This document shows, in pieces, positions 1 through 14,324 of a stretch of DNA of 64,000 bases (its first letter is position 1; each line of letters begins with the position of its first letter). The notes beneath the pieces were generated by a model. That model did not search any database. It saw only the letters and a program-made list of their open reading frames with translations, and was not told the DNA's origin. The position numbers and the translations under genes were made by a program. This DNA is from Pseudomonas ekonensis (GTDB lineage Bacteria; Pseudomonadota; Gammaproteobacteria; Pseudomonadales; Pseudomonadaceae), in the NCBI RefSeq assembly GCF_019145435.1, contig NZ_JAHSTS010000001.1:443501-507500 (forward strand), written 5' to 3'.

Positions 1-198
1 GGCGTCCCGCACAGCCTGTACGTGCCGATCGGCGCGATCCTCGGCATCTATGCACGGGAAAACGGCCAGGGCATGGTGTTCGACCTCGAGTCGCCGATGG
101 ACGACGAAGAGGACATCGAGCCGGATGACGACGTGCCGCCGCCGGACAGCGAACCGCCGCGCCCGAGCGGCCGGCCAAGCCTGAAAGTGGTGAAGTGA
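1..198 (+). CDS. sspB: ClpXP adaptor SspB, C-terminal part (5' end outside window)
   Basis: The window opens inside a reading frame that ends at a TGA at 196-198 and gives the last 65 residues. SspB delivers ssrA-tagged peptides to ClpXP. The visible part ends the substrate-binding fold (GVPHSLYVPIGAILGIYARE), continues into an acidic flexible linker rich in D, E and P, and finishes with a basic-hydrophobic tail, RPSLKVVK. That layout matches the family, in which the LRVVK-like tail is the ClpX-binding (XB) motif. A terminator follows at once. In Pseudomonas sspB normally lies next to the leftward lpoA-yraN group, as here. Confidence 0.9.
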   Translation, partial: GVPHSLYVPIGAILGIYARENGQGMVFDLESPMDDEEDIEPDDDVPPPDSEPPRPSGRPSLKVVK

Positions 199-199
199 C

Positions 200-232
200 A
201 AAAAAGGCGATCCAACCGGATCGCCTTTTTTG
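200..232 (+). terminator. Rho-independent terminator after sspB
   Basis: Perfect inverted repeat aaaaaaggcgatcc / ggatcgcctttttt around an AACC loop, starting 2 nt after the sspB stop codon. The flanking A and T runs could let it work in both directions, so it may also end the leftward operon that finishes at 278. Confidence 0.9.
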
Positions 233-277
233 TGCCCCGCCGAAGCGGTGGCTTCGGGCTCTGGTGCCTGACGGCCG

Positions 278-1912
<1,635 letters not shown>

Positions 1913-1913
<1 letters not shown>

Positions 1914-3724
1914 CAGCGCGGGGTGTCCGGCAGGCGCTGGACCTGGCCGCTGACGAACTCGGCCCATGGCAGCTGACGCACGACGCGCTGGCTCTGGGTC
2001 ATGCCCAGGCTGCCCGACTGGCCTTCGATGCGGCTGTCCGGCATGGCCTTGAGCTGGCCCAGGCGCGGCGCCAGGCGGTAGGCGTCGACGCCCATCGCAT
2101 ACAGGCGGCCGAGGCTGCCGGCGGCCTGCGGCCACTGCGCGGTCACCTGCTTGCGCAGCGGGTCGTTGGCGTCAAGCAGCCATGGGGTTTCGCAGAAACG
2201 AACGCCGTTCATGTCGTTGTACTGGTTCACGTCGCCGCTGGCGCTGAACACGTGGGAGGTGGCGTAGACCGGCACGTCGCCGGCGTACTGGAAGTTCAGG
2301 GTCGGCTTGATCTGCTGGGCCTGCTGCGGGGTGGCGGCCAGGAAGATGAACTCGATGTCCTGGCGGCGCGACGGTTGCGCAGCGACGTTGGTGCCGGCGG
2401 CGTTCTGCAGGCTCTTGGCGCGGGCCTCGCTCTGGCGCAGCTGGAACATGTCGGCGATCTGCTGGGCCAGTTGCACCGGCTGGTCGACGCGTTCGGTGGC
2501 GACGATGCTGCCGCCGTTGGCTTGCCAGTCCTGGCTGAATGCGCGAAGGACGCGGTCGCCCCATTCGCCGCGCGGCACCATGATCGCTGCGCGGTGCAGG
2601 CCGTCGGCGCGGGCGCGGCGGGACACTTCGCGGGCTTCGTCTTCAGCGGCCAGGCCGAACTGGAACAGTTGCGCCGGGCCTTGGTCGCCTTCGCTGTAGT
2701 TCAGCGCCAGGGTGGTGATCGGCAGTTGCGGGCGGGTGCTCAGCTGTTTGACCAGCGGCTTCTCCAGCGGGCCGACGACCAGTTGCACGCCATCTGCCTG
2801 GGCCTTGCGGTAGAACTCGTCGAGGCTGGTCAGGCGCGAGCTGTCGTAGAACTCAATGGCAGGCGGCTTCTGGCCGGCCTGCTGGGCCTGGTAGTGGGCG
2901 GCCATGAAGCCGTCGCGCAGCGCTTTGCCCACCGAGGCCAGCGGGCCGTCCTGAGGCAGCAGCAGGGCGATCTTGCTCAGGGGCTGGCTGGCCAGTTCCT
3001 TGAGCTTGGTCAGCGGCAGCGGCAGGGTGATGGCGGCCGGGTGCTTGGGATGCTGCGAGCGCCAGGCGTCGATGGCGGCCTGTTGCTGCTCCAGGGTGCC
3101 GGCGGTCTTCACGGCCAGGGCCAGGCTCATCCAGCCGCCGAGGTCGTCGGTGGCGTTGGCCTGCAGTTGGTCGGTCGGCAGCGAGGCGATCAGCGTCCAG
3201 ATCGCTTCGTGGTTCTTGGCGGCGGCTTCGCCTTCGAGCATCGGCGCGATGAAGATGCGCTCGCGGGCGGCGGCCAGGGTCTGGCCGTCGGCCTCCAGCG
3301 CGCGGGCGTGAACGGTGCCGGTGCGCACCTGCTGCGCCTCGGAGAGTTCGCCCAGGCGCTGCAGGCTCGGATGATTCAGGGCGGTCAGCGCGGCCTTCGG
3401 CTGGTTGCGGGTCATGGCCAGCTCCGCCGACAGGGTGGCGGCGAAGACCTGCTGGCCGGGCTTGAGCTGCTCCATCGGCACTTGCTGCAGGATCTGCGCG
3501 GACTGCCCGGCATTGCCTTGGCGATAGGCCAGGTCCGCGGCGCTCAGGCGCAGCAGGGCGGCCTTGTCCGGGGATTTGCTCTGGGCGGCCTGTTCGAGCA
3601 GTTGCTCGATGCTGGCGTCCGGAGTCCGTGGAAGTTCGCCAAGGCTGGAGGAAGGGGAGCTGGCGCAGGCCGCCAGCAAGGCAGCAAGGCAAAGGGCAGT
3701 GAGCAGCCGCAGACAAGCGATCAT
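1913..3724 (-). CDS. lpoA: Penicillin-binding protein activator LpoA (LppC family lipoprotein)
   Basis: 603-aa outer-membrane lipoprotein with a clear lipobox (LLAACASS, Cys about residue 20). The N-terminal part (about 35-250) is helical and TPR-like. From about residue 255 the sequence KIALLLPQDGPLASVGKALRDGF opens a periplasmic binding protein-like domain that continues to the C-terminus. LpoA activates the class A penicillin-binding protein PBP1a from the outer membrane. It is the first gene of the leftward group lpoA-yraN-SIS-dolP and is divergent from rsmI, a conserved Pseudomonas arrangement. Confidence 0.9.
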
Positions 3725-3902
3725 GTAAGTGTTCCTGAATACTCGATCAAATTAGCGTGGAATTGTACCCAAGCGCTGGCCGGGGCGCGATGTCGCCGGT
3801 ACGAAACCGTTAATTTATCCGCAGCAAATGTTGCGGCGTCACGCCGGCCGGCGACGGGCCCCGTCGATCCAAAGCACGTCGCCCGTCGCCTGACGCGCTA
3901 CA

Positions 3903-4808
3903 ATGCCGGCTTTTACCGATCTTGAGGTGCGCGCTTTGACTGCTCCAGGTGCTTTGAATTCCGCTGCCGGCTCGCTTTATGTGGTGGCGACGCCCATCGG
4001 CAACCTGGACGACATCAGTGCCCGTGCGCTGAAGGTCCTGCGCGAGGTGGCGCTGATCGCCGCCGAGGACACCCGGCACTCCCAGCGGCTGATGCAGCAC
4101 TTCGGCATCAATACGCCGCTGGCGGCCTGCCATGAGCACAACGAGCGGGACGAAGGCAGTCGCTTCATCACCCGTCTGCTGGCGGGCGACAACGTGGCGC
4201 TGATCTCGGATGCGGGCACGCCGCTGATCTCCGATCCGGGCTATCACCTGGTGCGCCAGGCCCGTGCGGCCGGGATCGATGTGGTGCCGGTGCCGGGCGC
4301 CTGTGCGTTGATCGCCGCGCTGTCGGCGGCGGGCCTGCCGTCCGACCGCTTCATCTTCGAAGGTTTCCTGCCGGCCAAGGCAGTGGGGCGCAAGGCGCGC
4401 CTGGAGGCCATCAAGGAAGAGCCCCGCACGTTGATCTTCTATGAGGCGCCGCACCGCATCCTCGAATGCCTGCAGGACATGGAAGCGGTGTTCGGCGCCG
4501 AACGTCCGGCGTTGCTGGCCCGCGAACTGACCAAGACCTTCGAGACGCTCAAGGGCTTGCCGCTGGCCGAGCTGCGCGCGTTCGTCGAGGCCGACAGCAA
4601 CCAGCAGCGCGGCGAGTGCGTGGTGGTGGTCGCCGGCTGGACGGCGCCGGAGTCGGACGAGGCGGTCAGCGCCGAAGCCCTGCGCATCCTTGATCTGCTG
4701 CTCGAGGAAATGCCGCTCAAGCGTGCGGCGGCCCTGGCGGCGCAAATCACCGGCGAGCGCAAGAACGTGCTGTACCAGGTGGCGCTGGATCGGCAAAAGG
4801 GCGCGTAA
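3903..4808 (+). CDS. rsmI: 16S rRNA 2'-O-ribose C1402 methyltransferase RsmI
   Basis: SAM-dependent tetrapyrrole-methylase-family enzyme that methylates C1402 of 16S rRNA. The N-terminal motif [19 protein letters not shown] and later [24 protein letters not shown] and [19 protein letters not shown] are family signatures. The given ATG yields 301 aa. A TTG at 3936 preceded by TTGAGGTG gives 290 aa starting [14 protein letters not shown], which fits the usual N-terminus better and is a likely true start. The partner enzyme RsmH, which methylates the same nucleotide on the base, is encoded 1.3 kb downstream. Confidence 0.92.
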   Translation: MPAFTDLEVRALTAPGALNSAAGSLYVVATPIGNLDDISARALKVLREVALIAAEDTRHSQRLMQHFGINTPLAACHEHNERDEGSRFITRLLAGDNVALISDAGTPLISDPGYHLVRQARAAGIDVVPVPGACALIAALSAAGLPSDRFIFEGFLPAKAVGRKARLEAIKEEPRTLIFYEAPHRILECLQDMEAVFGAERPALLARELTKTFETLKGLPLAELRAFVEADSNQQRGECVVVVAGWTAPESDEAVSAEALRILDLLLEEMPLKRAAALAAQITGERKNVLYQVALDRQKGA

Positions 4809-4843
4809 CCCGTCGCCCAGACGGCTCTGATGGCCATTAGCGC

Positions 4844-4871
4844 TTGTTCTTCGGGCGCTCTGCCGTTAACC
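4844..4871 (+). promoter_or_regulatory. Possible rnpB promoter
   Basis: TTGTTC (4844-4849), 16 nt, TTAACC (4866-4871), placed 8 nt before the start of the P1 helix of RNase P RNA. The match to a sigma70 promoter is modest; the position is the main argument. Confidence 0.3.
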
Positions 4872-4879
4872 TGCGCGGC

Positions 4880-5236
4880 GGAGAGTCGATCGGACAGTCG
4901 CTGCCCCCTATGAGAATTAGGGGGGGGAGGAAAGTCCGGGCTCCATAGGGCGAAGTGCCAGGTAACGCCTGGGAGGCGCGAGCCTACGGAAAGTGCCACA
5001 GAAAACAACCGCCTAAGCGCTTCGGCGCCGGTAAGGGTGAAAAGGTGCGGTAAGAGCGCACCGCACGACTGGCAACAGTTCGTGGCTAGGTAAACCCCAC
5101 TTGGAGCAAGACCAAATAGGGTCCCAAGGCGTGGCCCGCGCTGGGACCGGGTAGGTTGCTAAAGGTGTCCAGTGATGGCCATCGTAGACGAATGACTGTT
5201 CAAGACAGAACCCGGCTTATAGATCGACTCTCCACC
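4880..5236 (+). ncRNA. rnpB: RNase P RNA, bacterial type A
   Basis: Catalytic RNA of RNase P, which matures tRNA 5' ends. The ends are set by the P1 helix: ggagagtcgat (4880-4890) pairs with atcgactctcc (5223-5233). Conserved blocks are present: gaggaaagtccgggctccat near the 5' end (CR-I), the P8/P10 region around acgcctgggaggc, taaaccccac, cgtagacgaatgactgttc, and the 3' acagaacccggcttat (CR-V). The length of about 357 nt is normal for gamma-proteobacteria. A T run directly after P1 probably lets the helix act as terminator. Position between rsmI and mraZ is standard for Pseudomonas. Confidence 0.97.
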
Positions 5237-5534
5237 TTTTTTCTTTCCCTGCTTGAATTAAAGGCGACAGGGCTGTTTATTAGCAGCAGGCCTGCGCCGG
5301 AGATCCGGCAGCGGCCGATGCCGTAGTAGCCATTTCCCACCTTGCTTCAATCAACAGCAGAAGCGCTTTTGTAATACCGAAAAGATCTTACTCTTAACAA
5401 ATCACTTTAACTTTCGAACGCAGCTTTCAGTGCTGCTTCAGGTTATTGGTCGCAGGTGTCCGCCGGATTCTCGTTGTGCCTCCTTTTATGCTCCTAAATC
5501 TCCGTTCTGTAAGGGTTTTCCTTTAATCCGCGCC
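5237..5534. other. Intergenic, no gene seen
   Basis: About 300 nt between rnpB and the mraZ promoter. It starts with the T-rich rnpB end and is more AT-rich than the surroundings around 5370-5410. No credible open reading frame or strong hairpin was found. Confidence 0.6.
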
Positions 5535-5564
5535 TTGACGGTGTGGTGGGCGCATTCCTATAGT
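5535..5564 (+). promoter_or_regulatory. Sigma70-type promoter of the mraZ division cluster
   Basis: TTGACG (5535-5540), 18-nt spacer, TATAGT (5559-5564). It lies about 75 nt before the mraZ GTG and directly before three MraZ-type repeats, as for the mraZ promoter of other bacteria. Confidence 0.75.
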
Positions 5565-5570
5565 GTGCGC

Positions 5571-5600
5571 AAGTGGCGGAAAGTGGCATGAAGTGGGTTT
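5571..5600 (+). promoter_or_regulatory. MraZ operator: three GTGG repeats on a 10-bp period
   Basis: aagtggcgga / aagtggcatg / aagtgggttt are three consecutive 10-bp units sharing AAGTGG. MraZ is known to bind tandem G-rich repeats spaced one helical turn apart in its own promoter. Here they sit immediately downstream of the -10 box, where binding would block transcription start, fitting autorepression of the cluster. Confidence 0.75.
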
Positions 5601-5638
5601 TCTGAGCTCAAAACGCTAAAAATTGGAGAAACGCAGCC

Positions 5639-6094
5639 GTGTTTCGCGGAGCCAACGCTATCAGTCTCGACGCAAAGGGCCGTCTCGCCATGCCGAGCCG
5701 GTACCGTGACGAGCTCGTTTCGCGTAGTTCCGGGCAGTTGATCGTCACGATCGACGCCGTTGATCCGTGTCTGTGTGTCTACCCGCTCGATGAGTGGGAA
5801 ATTATTGAAACCAAGTTGCGCGCGCTCCCTTCGCTTCGCGAGGAGAACCGCCGACTGCAACGTTTGCTGATCGGCAACGCCGTCGACCTTGAACTCGACG
5901 GCAGCGGCCGTTTCCTGGTTCCGCCGCGCCTGCGCGAATACGCGAAGCTCGACAAGCGCGCAATGCTGGTGGGCCAACTGAACAAGTTCCAACTGTGGGA
6001 CGAAGATGCCTGGAACGCGGTTTCCGCCGCCGACCTCGCTGCCATACAACAACCGGGCGCCATGCCCGACGAACTGCGTGATCTGATCCTGTGA
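5639..6094 (+). CDS. mraZ: Transcriptional regulator MraZ
   Basis: 151-aa DNA-binding protein with a GTG start preceded by TTGGAGA. It has the two AbrB-like SpoVT domains of the family: [21 protein letters not shown] at the N-terminus and [20 protein letters not shown] in the second half, each with the DxxGR signature. MraZ forms a ring-shaped oligomer and represses its own operon. First gene of the division cluster; its TGA overlaps the GTG start of rsmH. Confidence 0.96.
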   Translation: MFRGANAISLDAKGRLAMPSRYRDELVSRSSGQLIVTIDAVDPCLCVYPLDEWEIIETKLRALPSLREENRRLQRLLIGNAVDLELDGSGRFLVPPRLREYAKLDKRAMLVGQLNKFQLWDEDAWNAVSAADLAAIQQPGAMPDELRDLIL

Positions 6095-7034
6095 CTATTG
6101 ATAGCGGCTTCAACCACATCACCGTACTGCTTGACGAAGCCGTCGAGGCTCTCGCCGTACGTCCTGATGGCTGCTATCTGGACGGCACGTTCGGACGCGG
6201 CGGGCACAGCCGGCTGATCCTCAGCAAGCTGGGGCCTGACGGGCGGCTCCTCGGATTCGACAAGGATCCTCAGGCGATTGCCACCGGGCAAACGCTAGCG
6301 GCCGAAGACGGCCGCTTTGTCGTTGTGCAGCGCAGCTTTGCCGAACTCGGCGCGGAAGTGGCCGAGCGCGGCCTGTCCGGCAAGGTCAGCGGCATCCTGC
6401 TTGACCTGGGCGTGTCCTCGCCGCAGCTCGACGACCCGGAGCGCGGGTTCAGTTTCCTCAACGACGGCCCGCTGGACATGCGCATGGATCCGTCCCGCGG
6501 CATCAGCGCGGCGGAGTTCGTCAACACCGCATCGGTCGAAGAGATCGCACGGGTGTTCAAGGAGTACGGCGAGGAGCGGTTCTCCGGTCGCATGGCCCGT
6601 GCCGTGGTCGAGCGCCGCGATGTCACGCCGTTCGAGCGCACCGGCGACCTGGCCGAAGTCCTCAAGGTCGCCAACCCGGCCTGGGAAAAGGGCAAGAACC
6701 CGGCGACCCGCGCGTTCCAGGGCCTGCGCATTCACGTCAACAATGAACTGGGCGACCTGGAGGCCGGACTTGAAGCCGCGCTCGAGTGCCTGGAAGTCGG
6801 CGGCCGCCTGGTGGTCATCAGTTTCCATTCGCTGGAAGACCGCATCGTCAAACTGTTCATGCGCAAGCTGGTGAAGGGCGAGGCCGACAACCTGCCGCGC
6901 AACCTGCCGGTTCGGCACGTGGCGTTCGAACCGAAGATCAAGATCCACGGCAAGGCGCAGACCGCCTCCGATGCCGAGCTCAAGGCCAACCCGCGCTCGC
7001 GCAGCGCGGTCATGCGTGTGGCGGAGAAGCTGCG

Positions 7035-7038
<4 letters not shown>
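6091..7038 (+). CDS. rsmH: 16S rRNA m4C1402 methyltransferase RsmH (MraW)
   Basis: 315-aa SAM-dependent N4-cytosine methyltransferase, GTG start overlapping the mraZ stop. The SAM-binding motif [13 protein letters not shown] is at about residues 31-43. [38 protein letters not shown] and [12 protein letters not shown] are hallmark blocks. It modifies the base of C1402 in 16S rRNA, the same nucleotide that RsmI methylates on the ribose. The stop overlaps the ftsL start. Confidence 0.96.
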
Positions 7039-9066
<2,028 letters not shown>

Positions 9067-9067
<1 letters not shown>

Positions 9068-10530
9068 TGTCTCTGAGCCTGAACAAGATATTCCCCCACG
9101 CCGGCCACGATCTGCTGATCCGTGAACTGGCGCTGGACAGCCGCAACGTGCGCGCCGGCGACCTGTTCCTCGCGGTGCCGGGCGGCAAGTTCGACGGCCG
9201 TGCCCACATCGCCGACGCGCTGGAGCGCGGCGCCGCCGCCGTGGCCTATGAAGTGCAGGGTGCCACCGTGCTGCCGATCACCGACGTGCCGCTGATCCCG
9301 GTCAAGGGCCTGGCGGCGCAGCTGTCGGATATCGCCGGGCGCTTCTACGGCGAGCCCAGCCATCACCTGAACCTGATCGGCGTGACCGGCACCAACGGCA
9401 AGACCAGCGTGACCCAACTGGTGGCCCAGGCCCTGGACCTGCTCGGCCAGCACTGCGGCATCGTCGGCACCCTCGGTTCCGGTTTCTACGGCGCGCTGCA
9501 GAGCGGCCTGCACACCACGCCGAACCCGATCGCCATGCAAGCGACCCTGGGCGACCTGAAAAAGGCCGGCGCCAAGGCCGTAGCCATGGAAGTGTCGTCC
9601 CACGGCCTGGACCAGGGCCGGGTCACGGCGCTGGCGTTCGATGTGGCGGTGATGACCAACCTGTCCCGCGACCACCTCGATTACCACGGCACCATGGAAG
9701 CCTACGCGGCGGCCAAGGCCAGGCTGTTCGCCTGGAACGACCTGAAATGCCGGGTGGTCAACCTCGACGACGACTTCGGCCGGCAACTGGCCGCCGAACA
9801 GCGCGAGTCGCGGCTGATCACCTACAGCCTGCTCGACAGCGGCGCCTACCTCTATTGCCGCGAAGCGCAGTTCGACGACCACGGCGTGCGCGCCACGCTG
9901 GTCACGCCCCAGGGTGAACATCACCTGCGCAGCACGCTGTTGGGCCGCTTCAACCTGAGCAACGTGCTGGCGGCGGTCGGTGCGTTGCTCGGCCTGGACT
10001 ACCCGCTGGACGAAATCCTCAAGGTGCTGCCGAAGCTCGAAGGCCCGGCCGGACGCATGCAGCGCCTGGGCGGCGGCAGCCAGCCGCTGGTGGTGGTCGA
10101 CTACGCCCACACGCCGGATGCGCTGGAAAAGGTCCTGACCGCGTTGCGCCCGCACGTCAAAGGCCAACTGCTGTGCCTGTTCGGCTGCGGCGGCGACCGT
10201 GACCGCGGCAAGCGTCCGCTGATGGCCGAAGTGGTGGAGCGTCTGGCCGACCGCGTACTGGTCACCGACGACAACCCGCGCACGGAAGACCCGGCGCAGA
10301 TCTTCGACGACATCCGTGCCGGTTTCGCGGCTGTGGATAACGTCACCTTCGTGGCCGGCCGCGGCCAGGCCATCGCTCAACTGATCGCCGGCGCCTCGGC
10401 CGACGACGTGATCGTCCTGGCCGGCAAGGGCCATGAGGACTATCAGGAAATCAACGGCCAGCGGCATGCCTTTTCCGATCTGGTGGAAGCCGATCATGCC
10501 CTGACCGCGTGGGAGGTGGCCCATGCTTAA
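9067..10530 (+). CDS. murE: UDP-MurNAc-tripeptide synthetase MurE (meso-DAP adding)
   Basis: 487-aa Mur ligase that adds meso-diaminopimelate to UDP-MurNAc-L-Ala-D-Glu in the cytoplasm. The ATP-binding loop is GVTGTNGKTSVTQL. AMEVSSHGLDQGRV and DYAHTPDALEKVL are Mur-ligase blocks, and DDNPRTEDP carries the DNPR motif that selects meso-DAP over lysine. The first codon overlaps the ftsI stop and the last 8 nt overlap murF. Confidence 0.96.
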
Positions 10531-11890
10531 GGCCCTGAAACTCAGCGAACTGACCAATGCCCTCGACGCGCGGCTGATCGCCGGCGACGCGAGCTTCGAC
10601 GGCGTCAGCATCGACAGCCGCGCGATCAAGCCCGGCCAGCTGTTCATCGCCCTGACCGGCCCGCGTTTCGACGGTCACGACTACCTCAACGAGGTCGCCG
10701 CCAAAGGCGCGGTCGCGGCGCTGGTCGAGCGCGAGATCGCCGACAGCACGCTGCCGCAACTGCTGGTCAAGGACACCCGCCAGGCGCTGGGCCAGTTGGG
10801 TGCGCTCAACCGTGCCGCGTTCACCCACCCGGTGGCGGCCGTGACCGGCTCCAGCGGCAAGACCACGGTCAAGGAAATGCTTGCCGGCATCCTGCGCACC
10901 CGTGGCTCGGTGCACGCGACCCGCGGCAACCTGAACAACGACCTCGGCGTCCCGCTGACCCTGCTCGAACTCGCTCCGGAACACAGCGCGGCGGTGATCG
11001 AGCTGGGGGCGTCGCGCCTCGGCGAAATTGCCTACACCGTCGGCCTGACCAAACCCCATGTGGCGATCCTCAACAACGCAGGCACCGCCCACGTCGGCGA
11101 GTTCGGCGGGCCGGAAAAGATCGTCGAGGCCAAGGGCGAGATCATCGAAGGGCTGGCCGCCGACGGCACCGCGGTGCTGAACCTCGACGACAAGGCTTTC
11201 GGCATCTGGAAAGCCCGGGCGGGCGGACGCAAGGTGCTGACCTTCGCCCTGAACAACCCGCAGGCGGATTTCCGTGCCAGCGACCTGGCCACCGACGCAC
11301 GCGGCTGCCCGGCGTTCATCCTGCACGGGCCGGCCGGCGCCGAGCGGGTGCAACTGAACCTGCTCGGCACCCACAACGTCGCCAACGCCCTGGCCGCCGC
11401 GGCCGCTGCCCATGCCCTGGGCGTGTCGCCGTTCGGCATCGCCACCGGGCTTGGCGCGGTGCAGCCGGTCAAGGGCCGCACCGTCGCGCAGTTGGCCAAG
11501 AACGGCCAGCGCGTGATCGACGACACCTACAACGCAAACCCCACCTCCATGTGCGCGGCCGTTGATATACTCGCCGGCTTTTCCGGCCGCACCGTTCTGG
11601 TGCTCGGGGACATCGGCGAGTTGGGCGACTGGGCGGAGCAGGGGCACCGCGACGTGGGCGAGTACGCCCGGGGCAAGGTTTCCGCGCTTTACGCCGTCGG
11701 CCCGCTGATGGCCCATGCCGTGAACGCTTTCGGTGCGCAGGCGCATCACTTCGGCACCCAGGCCGAACTGATCCAGGCCCTGGCCGCCGAGCAGGACAAA
11801 AACACCACCATTTTGATCAAGGGCTCGCGCAGCGCGGCGATGGAAAACATCGTGGCGGCCCTGTGCGGTTCCAGTCTGGAGAAACATTAA
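10523..11890 (+). CDS. murF: UDP-MurNAc-tripeptide:D-Ala-D-Ala ligase MurF
   Basis: 455-aa Mur ligase that attaches D-Ala-D-Ala to complete the UDP-MurNAc-pentapeptide. P-loop [15 protein letters not shown], then [35 protein letters not shown] and [12 protein letters not shown], all typical of MurF. The stop codon overlaps the mraY ATG (TAATG), so MurF and the next enzyme that uses its product are coupled. Confidence 0.95.
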   Translation: MLKALKLSELTNALDARLIAGDASFDGVSIDSRAIKPGQLFIALTGPRFDGHDYLNEVAAKGAVAALVEREIADSTLPQLLVKDTRQALGQLGALNRAAFTHPVAAVTGSSGKTTVKEMLAGILRTRGSVHATRGNLNNDLGVPLTLLELAPEHSAAVIELGASRLGEIAYTVGLTKPHVAILNNAGTAHVGEFGGPEKIVEAKGEIIEGLAADGTAVLNLDDKAFGIWKARAGGRKVLTFALNNPQADFRASDLATDARGCPAFILHGPAGAERVQLNLLGTHNVANALAAAAAAHALGVSPFGIATGLGAVQPVKGRTVAQLAKNGQRVIDDTYNANPTSMCAAVDILAGFSGRTVLVLGDIGELGDWAEQGHRDVGEYARGKVSALYAVGPLMAHAVNAFGAQAHHFGTQAELIQALAAEQDKNTTILIKGSRSAAMENIVAALCGSSLEKH

Positions 11891-12972
11891 TGCTGCTGCT
11901 GCTAGCGGAGTATCTGCAACAGTTCTACAAAGGCTTCGCGGTCTTCCAGTACCTGACCCTGCGCGGGATTCTCGGTGTGCTGACCGCGCTGGTCCTGTCG
12001 CTGTGCTACGGCCCATGGATGATCCGCACCCTGCAGAACCGCCAGATCGGCCAGGCCGTGCGCAACGACGGCCCGCAATCGCACCTGTCCAAGTCGGGTA
12101 CGCCGACCATGGGCGGCGCCCTGATCCTGTCGTCCATCGGCGTCAGCACCCTGCTGTGGGCCGACCTCACCAACCGTTACGTCTGGGTCGTGCTGCTGGT
12201 GACCCTGCTGTTCGGCGCCATCGGCTGGGTCGACGACTACCGCAAGGTGATCGAGAAGAACTCCCGTGGCCTGCCGAGCCGCTGGAAGTATTTCTGGCAG
12301 TCGGTGTTCGGCCTCGGCGCCGCGATCTTCCTGTACATGACCGCCGCGACGCCGGTGGAAACCACCCTGATCCTGCCGATGCTCAAGGACTACAGCATTC
12401 CGCTGGGCGCCGGCTTCATCGTGCTGACCTACTTTGTGATCGTCGGCTCGAGCAACGCGGTCAACCTGACCGACGGCCTCGACGGCCTGGCGATCATGCC
12501 GACCGTGATGGTCGGCGGCGGCCTGGGCATCTTCTGCTACCTGTCGGGCAACGTGAAATTCGCCGAATACCTGCTGATCCCTTACGTGCCGGGCGCGGGC
12601 GAACTGATCGTGTTCTGCGGTGCGCTGATCGGCGCCGGCCTGGGCTTCCTGTGGTTCAACACCTATCCGGCCCAGGTCTTCATGGGCGACGTCGGCGCGC
12701 TGGCGCTGGGCGCTGCCCTGGGCACCATCGCCGTGATCGTGCGCCAGGAAATCGTCCTGTTCATCATGGGCGGCGTGTTCGTGATGGAGACCCTTTCGGT
12801 GGTCATCCAGGTTGCCTCTTTCAAACTGACCGGCCGCCGCGTGTTCCGCATGGCGCCGATCCACCACCACTTTGAACTCAAGGGCTGGCCCGAGCCGCGT
12901 GTGATCGTCCGTTTCTGGATCATCACCGTGATCCTCGTGCTGATCGGCCTTGCCACCCTGAAGCTGAGGTAG
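11890..12972 (+). CDS. mraY: Phospho-MurNAc-pentapeptide transferase MraY
   Basis: 360-aa polytopic inner-membrane enzyme that makes lipid I from UDP-MurNAc-pentapeptide and undecaprenyl phosphate. The start is the ATG that overlaps the murF stop; a 9-residue upstream extension is less likely. About ten membrane helices are visible. Catalytic and signature blocks include [57 protein letters not shown] and [15 protein letters not shown]. Confidence 0.96.
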   Translation: MLLLLAEYLQQFYKGFAVFQYLTLRGILGVLTALVLSLCYGPWMIRTLQNRQIGQAVRNDGPQSHLSKSGTPTMGGALILSSIGVSTLLWADLTNRYVWVVLLVTLLFGAIGWVDDYRKVIEKNSRGLPSRWKYFWQSVFGLGAAIFLYMTAATPVETTLILPMLKDYSIPLGAGFIVLTYFVIVGSSNAVNLTDGLDGLAIMPTVMVGGGLGIFCYLSGNVKFAEYLLIPYVPGAGELIVFCGALIGAGLGFLWFNTYPAQVFMGDVGALALGAALGTIAVIVRQEIVLFIMGGVFVMETLSVVIQVASFKLTGRRVFRMAPIHHHFELKGWPEPRVIVRFWIITVILVLIGLATLKLR

Positions 12973-12977
12973 AACGA

Positions 12978-14324
12978 GTGTCCCTGATCGCTTCCGACCA
13001 CTTCCGCATCATTGTCGGCCTCGGCAAGAGCGGCATGTCCCTGGTTCGCTTCCTGGCGAACCGGGGCGTGGCGTTTGCGGTGGCCGACACGCGGGAAAAC
13101 CCGCCGGAACTGGCCACGCTCAAGCGTGACTATCCGCACGTGGAAGTGCGTTGTGGCGAGCTGGACGTCGAGTTCCTGTGCCGTGCCGACGAACTCTACG
13201 TGAGCCCGGGCCTGGCGCTGGCGACCCCGGCCCTGCAGGCCGCAGCGGCCCGTGGCGTGAAACTGTCCGGCGACATCGAGCTGTTCGCGCGCAACGCGAA
13301 GGCGCCGATCGTGGCCATCAGCGGCTCCAACGCGAAAAGCACCGTCACCACCCTGGTCGGCGAGATGGCGGCTGCCGCCGGCAAACGCGTGGCGGTGGGC
13401 GGCAACCTCGGCACACCGGCGCTGGATCTCTTGAGCGACGATGTCGAGCTGTACGTGATGGAACTGTCGAGCTTCCAGCTGGAGACCACCGACCAGCTCA
13501 ACGCCGAAGTGGCGACCGTGCTCAACATCAGCGAAGACCATATGGACCGCTACAGCGGCCTGCCGGCCTACCACCTGGCCAAGCACCGGATCTTCCGGGG
13601 CGCCAGGCAGTTCGTGGTCAACCGCCAGGACGCCCTGAGCCGTCCGTTGATGGGCGAGGGCCAGCCCTGCTGGACCTTCGGCCTGACCAAACCGGACTTC
13701 AAGGCGTTCGGCATTCGCGAAGAGGACGGCGAGAAGTGGCTGGCCTTCGAATTCCAGAACCTGATGCCGGTGCGCGAACTGAAGATCCGCGGCGCCCACA
13801 ACCAGTCCAACGCCCTGGCGGCGCTGGCGCTCGGCCATGCGGCCGGCCTGCCGTTCGACGCGATGCTCGCGGCGCTGCGCAACTTCGCCGGCCTCGAGCA
13901 CCGCTGCCAGTGGGTGCGTGACGTGGACGGCGTCGGCTACTACAACGACTCCAAGGCCACCAACGTCGGCGCCGCACTGGCCGCCATCGAAGGCCTGGGC
14001 GCGGACATCGACGGCAAGATCGTGCTGATCGCCGGCGGCGACGGCAAGGGCGCCGAATTCCATGACCTGCGCGATCCGGTGGCGGCCCACTGCCGTGCCG
14101 TGATCCTGATGGGCCGCGACAGCGACAAGATCGGCGAGGCCGTCGGCGAAGCCGTGCCGCTGATCCGTGCCGGCTCCCTGGTCGAAGCCGTTGCGCAATG
14201 CCGCGCCGCCGCCCGTCCGGGCGACGTCGTGCTGCTGTCGCCGGCCTGCGCCAGTTTCGACATGTTCAAGAACTACGAAGACCGTGGTCACCAGTTCGTC
14301 CGCGCCGTGGAGGACCTGGCATGA
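12978..14324 (+). CDS. murD: UDP-MurNAc-L-Ala:D-Glu ligase MurD
   Basis: 448-aa Mur ligase with a GTG start 5 nt after mraY. The N-terminal Rossmann motif is IVGLGKSGMSLVRFLANRG. The ATP loop reads AISGSNAKSTVTTLVGEMA, with Ala where most Mur ligases have Gly (GTNGKST); I believe this is normal for Pseudomonas MurD rather than a defect. LSSFQLETT and YYNDSKATNVGAALAA are further MurD blocks. It adds D-glutamate to UDP-MurNAc-L-Ala. The stop overlaps the ftsW start (ATGA). Confidence 0.95.
   Translation: MSLIASDHFRIIVGLGKSGMSLVRFLANRGVAFAVADTRENPPELATLKRDYPHVEVRCGELDVEFLCRADELYVSPGLALATPALQAAAARGVKLSGDIELFARNAKAPIVAISGSNAKSTVTTLVGEMAAAAGKRVAVGGNLGTPALDLLSDDVELYVMELSSFQLETTDQLNAEVATVLNISEDHMDRYSGLPAYHLAKHRIFRGARQFVVNRQDALSRPLMGEGQPCWTFGLTKPDFKAFGIREEDGEKWLAFEFQNLMPVRELKIRGAHNQSNALAALALGHAAGLPFDAMLAALRNFAGLEHRCQWVRDVDGVGYYNDSKATNVGAALAAIEGLGADIDGKIVLIAGGDGKGAEFHDLRDPVAAHCRAVILMGRDSDKIGEAVGEAVPLIRAGSLVEAVAQCRAAARPGDVVLLSPACASFDMFKNYEDRGHQFVRAVEDLA

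Noticed and set aside
2252-3925. 557-codon open frame opposite lpoA
   Set aside because: Antisense shadow of lpoA with no recognisable domain; it would also cross the rsmI start region.
13306-13370. MurD ATP loop with Ala in place of Gly as a sign of a dead enzyme
   Set aside because: The rest of the ligase is intact, and I believe this variant is usual in Pseudomonas MurD.
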